DNA of 64,000 bases from assembly GCA_046349935.1 (NCBI GenBank), contig JAXMBK010000003.1, positions 868,001 to 932,000 of the forward strand, written 5' to 3'. Origin of the DNA: CAIXSC01 sp046349935. Its GTDB lineage: Bacteria > Planctomycetota > Planctomycetia > Pirellulales > Pirellulaceae. Shown piece after piece: positions 42,133 through 49,755 of this stretch. A program made the position numbers and the translations under genes. A model generated the notes under the pieces. It made no database searches and was not told the DNA's origin. It saw only the letters and a program-made list of their open reading frames with translations. Numbering within the stretch: the stretch's first letter is position 1; each line of letters opens with the position of its first letter.

Positions 42133-43647
42133 ATGCGCATCGCACTCGGCCAACTGTGGCAAGAAACCAACACGCTCAATCCGCTCCCCACGCGCCGCGA
42201 GAACTTCGATCAGTTCGGCGTGCTGCGCGGCGACCAACTGCTGGAGAAGCTGGCCCACACCAACGAAGTCGGCGGCTTCATTCAGTCGCTGCGCGCGTGG
42301 CCCGAACAACCCGAACTCGTAGGGCTTGTTCGCCTGCCTGCTTGGCCCAGCGGACCTGCAACCGCCGAGACGTTCGACTGGATCGCCGCCGAGTTTGAAC
42401 GGTCGCTCGACCAAGCCGGCTCGATCGATGCGATCCTGATCGCGCTGCATGGTGCGATGGCCGCGGATGGACATCCTGACGTAGAAGGCGAGATACTCGA
42501 GCGGATTCGAGCACGCGTGGGCCCGCGTCTCCCGATCGTCGCCACGCTCGACCTCCACGCCAATGTTACTGGCCGGATGGTCGAAAACTCGGATGCCTTG
42601 GTGCTGTACCACACCGCGCCGCATGTCGACGTCTATGAAACGGGCGTTCGCGGCGCCGCCGTCTTGCGCCGCATCCTGATCGACGGCGCACGCCCTGTCA
42701 CGGCGTTCCAGAAGATCCCCGCCAGCATGCCGGCCGAACGCGCGAACACGCAACTCGAGTCCGGCGCCAGCGTCGACTTCCGTCGTCAGCTTGAGTCGTG
42801 GGAACGTCGACCTGAAATCCTGGCCGCGGGGCTGGCCACCGTCCAACCGTGGCTCGACATCCCCGAGTTCGGTTCCGCGGTGCTGGTGGTAAGCGACGGT
42901 CAACCGGAATTAGCGCAGTCGCTGTGCGCCGAGTTGGCGGGCGAAGTGTGGCGGCGACGCGACGAGTACCTGCCGGAATTGACCTCGATCGCGGAGAGCG
43001 TCGCGAAGGCGCACGCGGAAACGCGCGGGGTGGTCGTTCTCAGCGACGCGGCGGACGCCACCACGTCCGGCGCCCCCGGCGACAGCGTCTGGCTGCTCGA
43101 GGAACTCGCGCGCTACGACTGGCCCCGCCCCGTCCTCGTCACGCTCGTCGCGCCCGAAGTCGTCGAGCAATCCGAGCGGCGCGGGGTCGGCGGCGAGTGG
43201 CGTGGGACGTTGGGCGGCGTCCGCGACACGCGATTCGGCAAGTCGATCCCGTGGGAGGCGACGGTCGAGCGGCTGTTTGACGCTCGTTTCGTGCTGAATG
43301 GCCACCTGGGGAAGAATCTATCGATCGATATGGGGCGCTGCGTCGTGCTGCGGCGCGGCGAAATCCGCGTGATCGCGACGACGTTGAGCGGCCCGCATTT
43401 CGCGCCGGAGCTGTTTCAGACGGCGGGCTTCGATCCGTTCAGCGCGTCGGTCGTGGTAGCGAAGAGTCCGTGCGGGTTTCGCGCCGTCTACGCGTCGCGC
43501 GCGGCCGCCATCTACAGCGTGCGAGCGCCCGGCTGCGCCCCCTCCGACTTCTGGACCTACGACTTCCGCCGCATCCCTCGCCCCACGTGGCCCTGGGACG
43601 AAATCCCAGACTGGCGCCCCGCCCCCGTCGTCTTCCACCACCAGTAG
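42133..43647 (+). CDS. M81-family metallopeptidase (MlrC-like)
   Basis: 504-aa protein of the M81/MlrC family, named from the microcystin-degrading enzyme MlrC. Motifs: MRIALGQLWQETNTLNPLPT at the start, ILIALHGAM, the metal-site segment VATLDLHANVTGRM, and YHTAPHVDVYETG. The C-terminal MlrC domain has LSDAADATTSGAPGDS and a GPHFAPELF stretch. Members are probably zinc-dependent and hydrolyse linear peptides or other amides; a toxin substrate here is not implied. The stop TAG is the first triplet of a dispersed GTAGGGTGGGCC repeat. Confidence 0.9.
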   Translation: MRIALGQLWQETNTLNPLPTRRENFDQFGVLRGDQLLEKLAHTNEVGGFIQSLRAWPEQPELVGLVRLPAWPSGPATAETFDWIAAEFERSLDQAGSIDAILIALHGAMAADGHPDVEGEILERIRARVGPRLPIVATLDLHANVTGRMVENSDALVLYHTAPHVDVYETGVRGAAVLRRILIDGARPVTAFQKIPASMPAERANTQLESGASVDFRRQLESWERRPEILAAGLATVQPWLDIPEFGSAVLVVSDGQPELAQSLCAELAGEVWRRRDEYLPELTSIAESVAKAHAETRGVVVLSDAADATTSGAPGDSVWLLEELARYDWPRPVLVTLVAPEVVEQSERRGVGGEWRGTLGGVRDTRFGKSIPWEATVERLFDARFVLNGHLGKNLSIDMGRCVVLRRGEIRVIATTLSGPHFAPELFQTAGFDPFSASVVVAKSPCGFRAVYASRAAAIYSVRAPGCAPSDFWTYDFRRIPRPTWPWDEIPDWRPAPVVFHHQ

Positions 43648-43696
43648 GGTGGGCCAAGCGAGGCTCTGCGAGCGCGGGCCCACCGGCTGCGCAAAG
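43644..43696. repeat. GTAGGGTGGGCC...GGGCCCACC dispersed repeat, copy 1
   Basis: Reads gtagggtgggccaagcgagg, then ctctgcgagcgcgggcccac and cggctgcgcaaa, with a GTGGGCC/GGCCCAC dyad. The TAG in its first four bases is the stop codon of the M81 gene. A second copy lies at 44928-44980. Confidence 0.88.
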
Positions 43697-43735
43697 AGGG
43701 GGTTCAGAAAGTAGTCCGGAGAGCTGGCCCGCCGA

Positions 43736-44743
43736 TCACTCGGCAATGACGTCGCCGTTGCCGCGACTGCCGTACGCTTGCCAGACGGGCAGCGAAACGG
43801 TGTTGCTGAATGTTCGCACGCTGCCATCCATGAGGGCCGAGTTGACGATGCCGCCCGAGTGATAGCTGCGCGAGGTGATGATGGCGAAGGTCGGATCGAC
43901 TTGGTTTACGCCCTCTCGCATGCTGCAGACGTCAATGTCGTAGGTGCGACCGTCGCTGTGCGTGTACGGGACCTTCGTCTGCGGGGTGAAGGTCGTGGTG
44001 AACCCGGTGTGAATCGCTCGCCCGCACACCCATTCGGTGTGTCCCGTCGTCCCGAAGGCGCCGCCCGTGTACCCGCCTGCGACGGCCGCCGGGTTGGCGG
44101 GCGGAACATTCGGCATGCCGGCGTTGTCGTGAAAACGCGGCGTGTACGCCTTCACCTCGGAGAACGCCAGCGTATTGCTGAGCCCGTCGAGGAAATAGGA
44201 GGTGGTGGTCTGAGCGTTCGGCGTGAAGGCGCCGCCGCCGTCAAGTCGCGAGACGGGGTGGTACACGAAGTACTGGCCGACGTTCATGGCGTAATTCAGC
44301 GGGAAGTGCTCGGCGGCGTTGGTCGACGAATTGAAGCGCGGCCGCGCCTGCACCTCGTTGGGGCAGACGAGCACTTGCACGGGAGTCGCGGCGACTCCGT
44401 GAGGCGGGAGCAGCGCCATATTGGCGGCGTTATGGTAGCCCGCGCCGAAATTGATCATGGCGTAGACATTGCCGCCCTCGACGTACGGCAGGAGGAAGCT
44501 TTGTCCGGACCAAGGCTGGTTGGCGGCGCCGCCGACGCTGATGGTCGACGGCGGAAAGCACCCCATCGAGCTTTCGTAATTGTGCAGCGCGAGCCCGAGT
44601 TGACGGAGGTTGTTTTGGCATTTGGTGCGTCGAGCCGCCTCGCGCGCCGCTTGGACGGCAGGCAGGAGGAGGGCGACCAGGATGCCGATGATGGCGATGA
44701 CAACCAGGAGTTCGACGAGCGTAAAGGCGGGGCGTTTCGTCAT
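43736..44743 (-). CDS. DUF1559 prepilin-like protein
   Basis: 335-aa protein with a type IV prepilin/pseudopilin N-terminus: FTLVELLVVIAIIGILVALLLP. The prepilin-peptidase site falls before Phe and the Glu at +5 is present. Typical DUF1559 text follows: AVQAAREAARRTKCQNNLRQ, LALHNYESSMGCFPP, FLDGLSNTLAFSEVKAY and the C-terminal YHSGGIVNSALMDGSVRTFS. This family is greatly expanded in planctomycetes; its role is unproven. The start is the ATG six codons before FTLVELL. A good promoter lies about 100 bp upstream. Confidence 0.95.
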   Translation of the reverse strand: MTKRPAFTLVELLVVIAIIGILVALLLPAVQAAREAARRTKCQNNLRQLGLALHNYESSMGCFPPSTISVGGAANQPWSGQSFLLPYVEGGNVYAMINFGAGYHNAANMALLPPHGVAATPVQVLVCPNEVQARPRFNSSTNAAEHFPLNYAMNVGQYFVYHPVSRLDGGGAFTPNAQTTTSYFLDGLSNTLAFSEVKAYTPRFHDNAGMPNVPPANPAAVAGGYTGGAFGTTGHTEWVCGRAIHTGFTTTFTPQTKVPYTHSDGRTYDIDVCSMREGVNQVDPTFAIITSRSYHSGGIVNSALMDGSVRTFSNTVSLPVWQAYGSRGNGDVIAE

Positions 44744-44843
44744 GGCGGGAAGGACCCTTGCGGCAAGTGTGAGCGGTCCAGCCCGTTTCCCGGCCAACCG
44801 CAACCAACACGATACTGAGACTCGATCTCAAGTGATTCGCCCT

Positions 44844-44871
44844 ATTCTAGACGTCGGCTTACTGAATTCAA
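44844..44871 (-). promoter_or_regulatory. Candidate promoter of the DUF1559 gene
   Basis: On the minus strand TTGAAT and TAGAAT are spaced by 16 bp, roughly 100 bp before the ATG. Both hexamers match the sigma-70 consensus well. Confidence 0.55.
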
Positions 44872-44927
44872 GTACCGCCGACGCCAAATTCTGTCGCGTT
44901 TGTTATCTGCCAATCCCCGCACGGCCC

Positions 44928-44980
44928 GTAGGGCGGGCCAAGCGAGGCCTTGCGAGCGCGGGCCCACCGGCGGCGCAAAC
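44928..44980. repeat. GTAGGGCGGGCC...GGGCCCACC dispersed repeat, copy 2
   Basis: Reads gtagggcgggccaagcgagg, then ccttgcgagcgcgggcccac and cggcggcgcaaa. It differs from copy 1 at a few positions. It does not coincide with a gene end I can identify. Confidence 0.85.
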
Positions 44981-45056
44981 CCAGACGAGGCAACGGAGGC
45001 GGCCGCAGTTCGCTGCGCGTGCGCGGCGCCCCCGACGCGAGGTCGGGGGAGAGAGG

Positions 45057-45081
45057 TAACAGGCCGGAAGCCTGTTCTACG
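45057..45081 (-). repeat. ACAGGCT-GGA-AGCCTGT palindromic repeat, overlapping the cdsA stop
   Basis: taacaggccggaagcctgtt followed by ctacg. On the minus strand the unit begins GTAGAACAGG and its TAG is the stop codon of cdsA. Other copies: 49256, 57393, 57440, 62417 and 63426. Confidence 0.88.
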
Positions 45082-46129
45082 CGGGGAGACCGACTAGGGC
45101 GCGGGTTAGGTGGAAGAACACGGGGGCGGCGAAGCACAGCGAGTCGATGCGGTCGAGCACCCCGGCGTGGCCTTGAACCAGCGTGCCGTAATCCTCGACG
45201 CCGCGGTCCCGCTTGATGGCCGACATCGTCATGCTGCCCGCGAACCCCATGATGGCGATGATCAGCGACATGCAGGCCGAACCCCAAATCGTGAACGGCG
45301 TCGCCCACCAGAACAGCGCGCCGACGACGGTCGTGGTGAGCGCTCCGCCGATGCACCCTTCCCAGGTGCGGCTGGCGTTGATGGCGGGCGCGATCACGCG
45401 CCGCCCCAGCAGCTTGCCCCAGCCGTACTGAAATACGTCCGCCAGCTGCACGAGCAGCACGAAGTAGAACAACAATCCCGGCTGACTGCCGGTCCACGGC
45501 TGCCAGTCGCCGTCGGCATCGCGCGTGCGCAGGCGCAGATCGAGCAACGCGGGGGCGTGGCTCAACGCATAGACGCAAATCAGCAACCCGGCTTGAATCT
45601 TGGCCGACCGTTCCAGAAACCGCTTATGGTCTCCCGCCATCGCAATCCGCGCGGGGATGAATAACGACGCATACACGGGAATGAGCACGCTATAGAGGTC
45701 GTAATAGCTTTGCCCCAGCCCGACCAAAATGTACTGCGCGGGCGTAAAGGCGAAGAACACCCAGAACAATGCTCGGTGGTCGCCGCGCCGAGTCGGCGTC
45801 ATGGTGATGAATTCGCGCAGCGCCCAAAACGACACCAACCCGAACAAAATCACCGTGCCCACTCGCCCCAACAGTAGGCCGGCGACGAGGATGGCGCACA
45901 TGAGCCACCAGGCGCGAATGCGCAGATTGAACATCTGCACGAGGGCCGGGTTGACGGTCGTTTCGGGTTGCCGCCCCAGGAACTGCCCGATCACGAAGGC
46001 CGTTACGAGAGCGCCGAGGACGCCGCCCAACAGCCACAAAGACGGGCCGTCGAACCATCGCATGGGCTGCGCAACCTGCGCCCAGATTTCGGGCGAGGCG
46101 AAGCGAGTGAGCGTGTCGACGAGGTCCAT
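45077..46129 (-). CDS. cdsA: Phosphatidate cytidylyltransferase (CDP-diacylglycerol synthase)
   Basis: 350-aa membrane enzyme making CDP-diacylglycerol from phosphatidate and CTP, the branch point of phospholipid synthesis. About eight transmembrane helices are visible. The C-terminal CTP-transferase signature is present: MSAIKRDRGVEDYGTLVQGHAG followed by VLDRIDSLCF; ASRTWEGCIGGAL is the conserved upstream part. It is longer than the E. coli enzyme because of an N-terminal extra helix. It lies 31 bp downstream of an acyltransferase gene that would supply its substrate, on the same strand. The stop codon is contributed by a dispersed palindromic repeat. Confidence 0.93.
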   Translation of the reverse strand: MDLVDTLTRFASPEIWAQVAQPMRWFDGPSLWLLGGVLGALVTAFVIGQFLGRQPETTVNPALVQMFNLRIRAWWLMCAILVAGLLLGRVGTVILFGLVSFWALREFITMTPTRRGDHRALFWVFFAFTPAQYILVGLGQSYYDLYSVLIPVYASLFIPARIAMAGDHKRFLERSAKIQAGLLICVYALSHAPALLDLRLRTRDADGDWQPWTGSQPGLLFYFVLLVQLADVFQYGWGKLLGRRVIAPAINASRTWEGCIGGALTTTVVGALFWWATPFTIWGSACMSLIIAIMGFAGSMTMSAIKRDRGVEDYGTLVQGHAGVLDRIDSLCFAAPVFFHLTRALVGLPA

Positions 46130-46160
46130 GGCGGGCTTTCGCGGTACGAAACGGTTGCGA

Positions 46161-46766
46161 TCAAAGTTCCTTGAGGCGACGGACCGCCTCGCGCGCTCGC
46201 GCCAGGAACTGCGTCTTCGGCTCGCGCGCCTCCAACCAAATCGGCGGTCCGATCGTAATGCAACTCAAGAGCGGCACCGGCAGGAATTCCCCTCGCGGCA
46301 GCACACGATTCAAGTTGTCGATATAGACCGGCACCAACTCCAGGTCAGGCCGCTTCTTCCCAAGATAATACAGTCCGCTCTTGAATTCCCCCAGGTCGTC
46401 CCCCGCACTGCGGCCCCCCTCGGGGAAGACGATCAGCGAATAGCGGTTGCCGATCTCGGTGATCATCTTGTCGACCGGACTTTGATGCACCTTGATCTCC
46501 TGCCGGTCGATCAAGATCGCGTTAAACAGCCGCGCCATATAGCGCCGCAGCGGCCCCTGCTCCCAGTAATCCTTGGCCGCGACGGGTCGAGTCAACTCGC
46601 GGACGGTCCGCGGCAACGACGACCATAGCACGAGCGCATCCAGGTGGCTCGTGTGATTCGCGAAATAGACGCGCTGACACGTGTCGGGGTGCGAGTCGAT
46701 CCACCGCACCGTGGCGCCGCTCAACAGCTTGGCGATAAAGGCCAGGACGGGGATCGTGACGTTCAT
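46161..46766 (-). CDS. Lysophospholipid (1-acyl-glycerol-3-phosphate) acyltransferase family protein
   Basis: 201-aa PlsC-like acyltransferase. Motif I is NHTSHLD (the catalytic H-x4-D), the glycerophosphate-binding motif is FPEGGRS and a further block is LVPVYIDNL. An N-terminal hydrophobic helix (IPVLAFIAKLLSG) anchors it in the membrane. Acylation of lysophosphatidate is likely and would feed the adjacent cdsA product. Start: ATG (MNVTIPV); an in-frame TTG five codons upstream is possible. The rsmG gene lies upstream, about 110 bp away, on the same strand. Confidence 0.87.
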   Translation of the reverse strand: MNVTIPVLAFIAKLLSGATVRWIDSHPDTCQRVYFANHTSHLDALVLWSSLPRTVRELTRPVAAKDYWEQGPLRRYMARLFNAILIDRQEIKVHQSPVDKMITEIGNRYSLIVFPEGGRSAGDDLGEFKSGLYYLGKKRPDLELVPVYIDNLNRVLPRGEFLPVPLLSCITIGPPIWLEAREPKTQFLARAREAVRRLKEL

Positions 46767-46876
46767 GACTTGCGCAAACAAGGAAGCGACCGCGACACTC
46801 GCAGCATCCTAACTCAGCCGCCCCGCGCAGGACAGACGCGGGCGGCCCGAAATGACGAGCGGCCCGCTCCCGCGGC

Positions 46877-47536
46877 TCACTCCGCCAGTCGTTCTCCCGG
46901 GAGAATCCGCAGAATCACGCTTTCTGATTCGGTTCCCGGCATCGGGTAAGCGGCCGCGACGCGCAGCGCCAGCCCCTTGAGCAACCCGAAATGCCGCGCC
47001 TCCCCCCGCTCGTCCACCCACTTGGGCCCCTTCACCAACAGCAGCCGCCCAAAGCGATGCCAATACGGCGCCAACCATTTGCAGACGTCGGACATCGACC
47101 CCACCGCCCGCGCCATCAGCACGTCGAACTTGTGCCGCTCCAGCACCGCCTCGACCCGTTTGGCGTGGACGGGGACGCTCAATCCCAGTTCCTTCACCAT
47201 GCTCTCCAGCACCCGCGCCTTTTTCCCCACCGATTCACACACCGACACGCGGACGTCGGGACGCAAGATGGCGATCACCAACCCCGGCACTCCGCCGCCC
47301 GTGCCGAAATCGAGCGCCGTCTCGCCCGAGGCCAATTGGGTCGCCAACTGGTGACTGTCCAGCACATCGCGACTCACAAATCGCTCGTAGTCCGTATGCC
47401 GCGTGAGATTGATCTTCTCATTCCAGTCCCACAGCAGTCGGCAGTACTGGTCGAGCTTCTCGAGGCGATCGGCGGGCACGTCGATCTGGTAGCGAGCCAG
47501 CGCGGCGGCCAGCGTATCGGCGGCAGGTTCGTTCAA
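46877..47536 (-). CDS. rsmG: 16S rRNA (guanine527-N7)-methyltransferase RsmG
   Basis: 219-aa SAM-dependent methyltransferase of the RsmG/GidB family, which methylates G527 of 16S rRNA. N-terminal block: LDQYCRLLWDWNEKINLTRHTD. SAM site: ALDFGTGGGVPGLVIAILRPD. Further conserved text: VCESVGKKARVLESMVKELGL and DVLMARAVGSM. The start is TTG, supported by GAGGAA six bases upstream; no ATG or GTG lies nearby in frame before the conserved region. The gene heads the rsmG-acyltransferase-cdsA minus-strand cluster. Confidence 0.93.
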   Translation of the reverse strand: MNEPAADTLAAALARYQIDVPADRLEKLDQYCRLLWDWNEKINLTRHTDYERFVSRDVLDSHQLATQLASGETALDFGTGGGVPGLVIAILRPDVRVSVCESVGKKARVLESMVKELGLSVPVHAKRVEAVLERHKFDVLMARAVGSMSDVCKWLAPYWHRFGRLLLVKGPKWVDERGEARHFGLLKGLALRVAAAYPMPGTESESVILRILPGERLAE

Positions 47537-47648
47537 CGGCGGTTCCTCGCAAGCTCTGCGGCGACTGGGGGCGGTTTCAAGACGACTGAGGTACGATGAG
47601 CGGGACGACTGCAGTTATTCCCCATCCCCGTCTGGCGAGCAAGTGGTG

Positions 47649-48959
47649 ATGAAGCGAAAGCAACAAGGTCCGACGCGGCGCCGGTTCATGGCCGCCGCCT
47701 CCCGACTGCTGGCGGCAGGCGTCTGGTCCGCCGCACGCCCCGCTCCCGCTCGCTCTCCCAACGCACGCTTGCGCATCGCCGCCATCGGCGTCGGCAATCG
47801 CGGCGAGATCAATGTGCTGGCGGCCGCGAACGAAGAAATCGTCGCTCTGTGCGATGTCGACCAGCGGTATCTGGAGGAGCGACGCGAACGATTTCCGGAT
47901 GCGCGAGCCTACGCTGACTTTCGCGAACTGTTGGAGCGCGAGTCGGATCTGGATGCGGTCATCGTCAGTACGCCGGACCATACGCACTTCCCAGCCTGCC
48001 TGCAGGCGTTGCAGCGCCGCCTGCATGTCTATTGCGAGACGCCGCTGGTCCACCGCCATGCCGACCTGAAACCGTTGATCGAAGCAGCCGAACGAGCCCA
48101 GGCGGTCACGCAAACCGGCAACCAATACCGCGCCTCGAAGAGCGATCGCCAGGCCGTCGCGTGGCTGAAGGCAGGCGTGGTTGGACAGCTGCGCGAAGTC
48201 CACACCTGGACCGATCGCCCCTTCTGGCCGCAAGGCGGAGTTCGCCCGGCCGCGGCCGAGCCGCCGAAGCACTTGGCCTGGGACCTCTGGCTCGGTCCGG
48301 CGCTCGAGCGTCCGTATGCGCCCGAATATCATCCGCTGAATTGGCGCGGCTTCTGGGACTTCGGCGGCGGCGCGCTGGCCGATCGCGTCCCCCACCTGCT
48401 CGATCCGCTGGTCGCCGCATTCGACTTGCCGCCGCCGCAGCGAATTCGCGCCGAATCATCGGGTGCGACCCGCGACATGGCGCCCAATTGGAGCATCTTG
48501 CGATTCGACTTTCCACGCACGGCCGCGACGCCCGGCGACTCCCCGACTTGGCAGCTCGTTTGGTACGACGGCGGAAAGCAGCCGCCGCAGTCGCTGACCG
48601 GCGTGTCACGGCTGCCTGGCAGCGGCAGCCTCGTGATCGGCAGCGAAGCGCGGTTGTTCATCCCCGCACTCGGCGCCGCTCCGCGTCTGCTGGTCGGCCC
48701 CGATCGCAAGTCGCCGCCCCCGCCGCCGCTCGATCCCCCCGAAACGCCCTCGCACATGGACCAATGGCTCGCTGCTTGCCGCGACCGAACAGCCGCCGCC
48801 AGCAACTTCGCCTACGGCGCGCGTGTGGCCGAACTTTGCATCCTCGGCAACGTCGCCTTGCGGATGAACGAACCCTTGCGGTGGGACGTCGCCAAGAACG
48901 CCCCCCCGGAACTCTTGGCCCCGCCTATCCGCCCCTGGCTCTCCGCGGCGCCGCGCTAG
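47649..48959 (+). CDS. Tat-exported Gfo/Idh/MocA-family oxidoreductase
   Basis: 436-aa protein. Tat signal: TRRRFMAAASRLLAAG. The Rossmann fold begins at RIAAIGVGNRGEINVLA, followed by VALCDVDQRY, VIVSTPDHTHF and the catalytic-region EKP-like motif, which here reads YCETPLVHRHADL (Glu-Thr-Pro, with the usual Lys replaced by Thr). The C-terminal domain has GGGALADRVPHLLDPLVAAF. Exported members of this family are abundant in planctomycetes and bind NAD(P) folded in the cytoplasm before Tat export. The missing Lys makes normal dehydrogenase activity uncertain. ATG start; the adjacent in-frame GTG is less likely. Confidence 0.88.
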   Translation: MKRKQQGPTRRRFMAAASRLLAAGVWSAARPAPARSPNARLRIAAIGVGNRGEINVLAAANEEIVALCDVDQRYLEERRERFPDARAYADFRELLERESDLDAVIVSTPDHTHFPACLQALQRRLHVYCETPLVHRHADLKPLIEAAERAQAVTQTGNQYRASKSDRQAVAWLKAGVVGQLREVHTWTDRPFWPQGGVRPAAAEPPKHLAWDLWLGPALERPYAPEYHPLNWRGFWDFGGGALADRVPHLLDPLVAAFDLPPPQRIRAESSGATRDMAPNWSILRFDFPRTAATPGDSPTWQLVWYDGGKQPPQSLTGVSRLPGSGSLVIGSEARLFIPALGAAPRLLVGPDRKSPPPPPLDPPETPSHMDQWLAACRDRTAAASNFAYGARVAELCILGNVALRMNEPLRWDVAKNAPPELLAPPIRPWLSAAPR

Positions 48960-49002
48960 CCCAGTCGAGCACGTCGAGCGAGTCGACGACGACGACCGGC
49001 GG

Positions 49003-49131
49003 GCGGGGGCGTGCGGGCGTGGGGGAGCGGGGGCGTGCAGGAGCGGGGGCGTGCAGGAGCGGGGGCGTGCAGGAGCGGGGGGCGTGCGGGAGCGGGGGCG
49101 TGCGGGCGTGGGGGGCGTGCGGGCGTGGAGC
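49003..49131 (+). repeat. GC-rich minisatellite
   Basis: About eight tandem, imperfect 15-17-bp units of the type gagcgggggcgtgcag, with variants containing gcgtgcgggcgtgggg. The G-runs on the plus strand could form G-quadruplexes. Unit length is too variable, and spacers too similar, for a CRISPR array. Confidence 0.9.
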
Positions 49132-49146
49132 GACAAGAACGGTTGA

Positions 49147-49250
49147 ATTGTGCTCCCTTCTCCCCGTCGCGGGGAGAAGGGCTGGGGAAGAGGGGCGCTG
49201 GCGCAACAACCGTGCGCGGACTCACTCTCAGATTTTCATCACTCCAGGGA
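49147..49250 (-). repeat. ~100-bp interspersed repeat, copy 2 (inverted relative to copy 1)
   Basis: Reverse complement of the element at 15541-15640 with few differences. It shares the hairpin ttctccccgtcgcggggaga, gggctgggga, ggcgcaacaaccgtgcgcgg and actcactctcagatt. Confidence 0.85.
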
Positions 49251-49255
49251 GGGGG

Positions 49256-49280
49256 TGACAGGCTGGAAGCCTGTCCTACG
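49256..49280 (-). repeat. ACAGGCTGGAAGCCTGT palindromic repeat
   Basis: tgacaggctggaagcctgtc followed by ctacg. It sits 8 bp before the -35 element of the BlaI promoter. Confidence 0.88.
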
Positions 49281-49288
49281 GGGGTGCA

Positions 49289-49317
49289 TTGACTCTGGCA
49301 TCGGCCCGGGCTATTAT
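49289..49317 (+). promoter_or_regulatory. Promoter of the blaI-like operon
   Basis: TTGACT and TATTAT are spaced by exactly 17 bp, the clearest sigma-70-like promoter in the window. The predicted transcript start falls inside the dyad that follows, leaving a leader of about 35 nt before the GTG. Confidence 0.72.
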
Positions 49318-49334
49318 CTCGACACATGTAGAGA
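49317..49334 (+). promoter_or_regulatory. Candidate BlaI/MecI-type operator
   Basis: The 18-mer TCTCGACACATGTAGAGA is an imperfect inverted repeat (7 of 9 pairs match) with an ACA-CA-TGT centre, close to the TACAnnTGTA core of Bla/Mec operators. It touches the -10 element and covers the predicted start site. CTCGACA recurs 20 bp downstream, two helical turns away, possibly a second half-site. Confidence 0.65.
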
Positions 49335-49358
49335 CAACTCGACAGAAAGGACGCTCTC

Positions 49359-49748
49359 GTGCAGAAACCTGCCAGCGACTTAGCGCGCGCCGAATGGGTG
49401 CTGATGGAAGCGCTCTGGGCGCGCGGACGCGGAACCGCCACCGATCTCCAGAAAGCGCTCGCCGCCGATCAAGGCTGGGCCTACAGCACCGTCAAAACCA
49501 TGCTCGATCGACTCGTCGACAAAGGCTTCGTCAAAGCGCGGCGAGTGGGGAACGTGTATGAGTATCAACCGCGAGTCAAGCGCGATTCGGCCGTCTCCCG
49601 GTCGCTCGAAGACGTCGTCGATCGCTTAATGCAAGGTTCCGTGGCGTCGTTCGTCGATCGCCTGATCGAAGATCGCAAACTGTCTGCTCAAGAAGTATCC
49701 GAGCTGCAAGACATTCTCGCCAAGTTCCACGACGACGAACCGAAGTGA
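49359..49748 (+). CDS. BlaI/MecI/CopY-family transcriptional repressor
   Basis: 129-aa winged-helix repressor. DNA-binding domain: LARAEWVLMEALWARGRGTATDLQKAL, then the recognition region GWAYSTVKTMLDRLVDKGFVKARRVGNVYEYQP. The C-terminal dimerisation helices include GSVASFVDRLIEDRKLS. In beta-lactamase systems such repressors are cleaved when a partner M56 sensor is activated. GTG start, with AAAGGA seven bases upstream. It is followed 7 bp later by an M56 peptidase gene and preceded by a dyad that is probably its own operator, so autoregulation is likely. Confidence 0.95.
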   Translation: MQKPASDLARAEWVLMEALWARGRGTATDLQKALAADQGWAYSTVKTMLDRLVDKGFVKARRVGNVYEYQPRVKRDSAVSRSLEDVVDRLMQGSVASFVDRLIEDRKLSAQEVSELQDILAKFHDDEPK

Positions 49749-49755
49749 GTTGCCG

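Larger units (their letters stand above)
44744..45076. other. 333-bp intergenic region with promoter and dispersed repeats
   Basis: Left part: promoter region of the DUF1559 gene. Right part: the second GTAGGGCGGGCC repeat copy, and a further repeat (ACAGGCCGGAAGCCTGT) running into the 3' end of cdsA. No gene is visible. Confidence 0.7.
48960..49288. other. Intergenic region with minisatellite and two repeat families
   Basis: Downstream of the oxidoreductase gene lie, in order, a GC-rich minisatellite, an inverted copy of the ~100-bp repeat and a palindromic ACAGGCT repeat. The BlaI promoter starts directly after the last of these. No gene is visible. Confidence 0.75.

Noticed and set aside
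49003..49131. Tandem units considered as a CRISPR array
   Set aside because: Units are contiguous with no unique spacers, unit length varies, and no cas genes are present.
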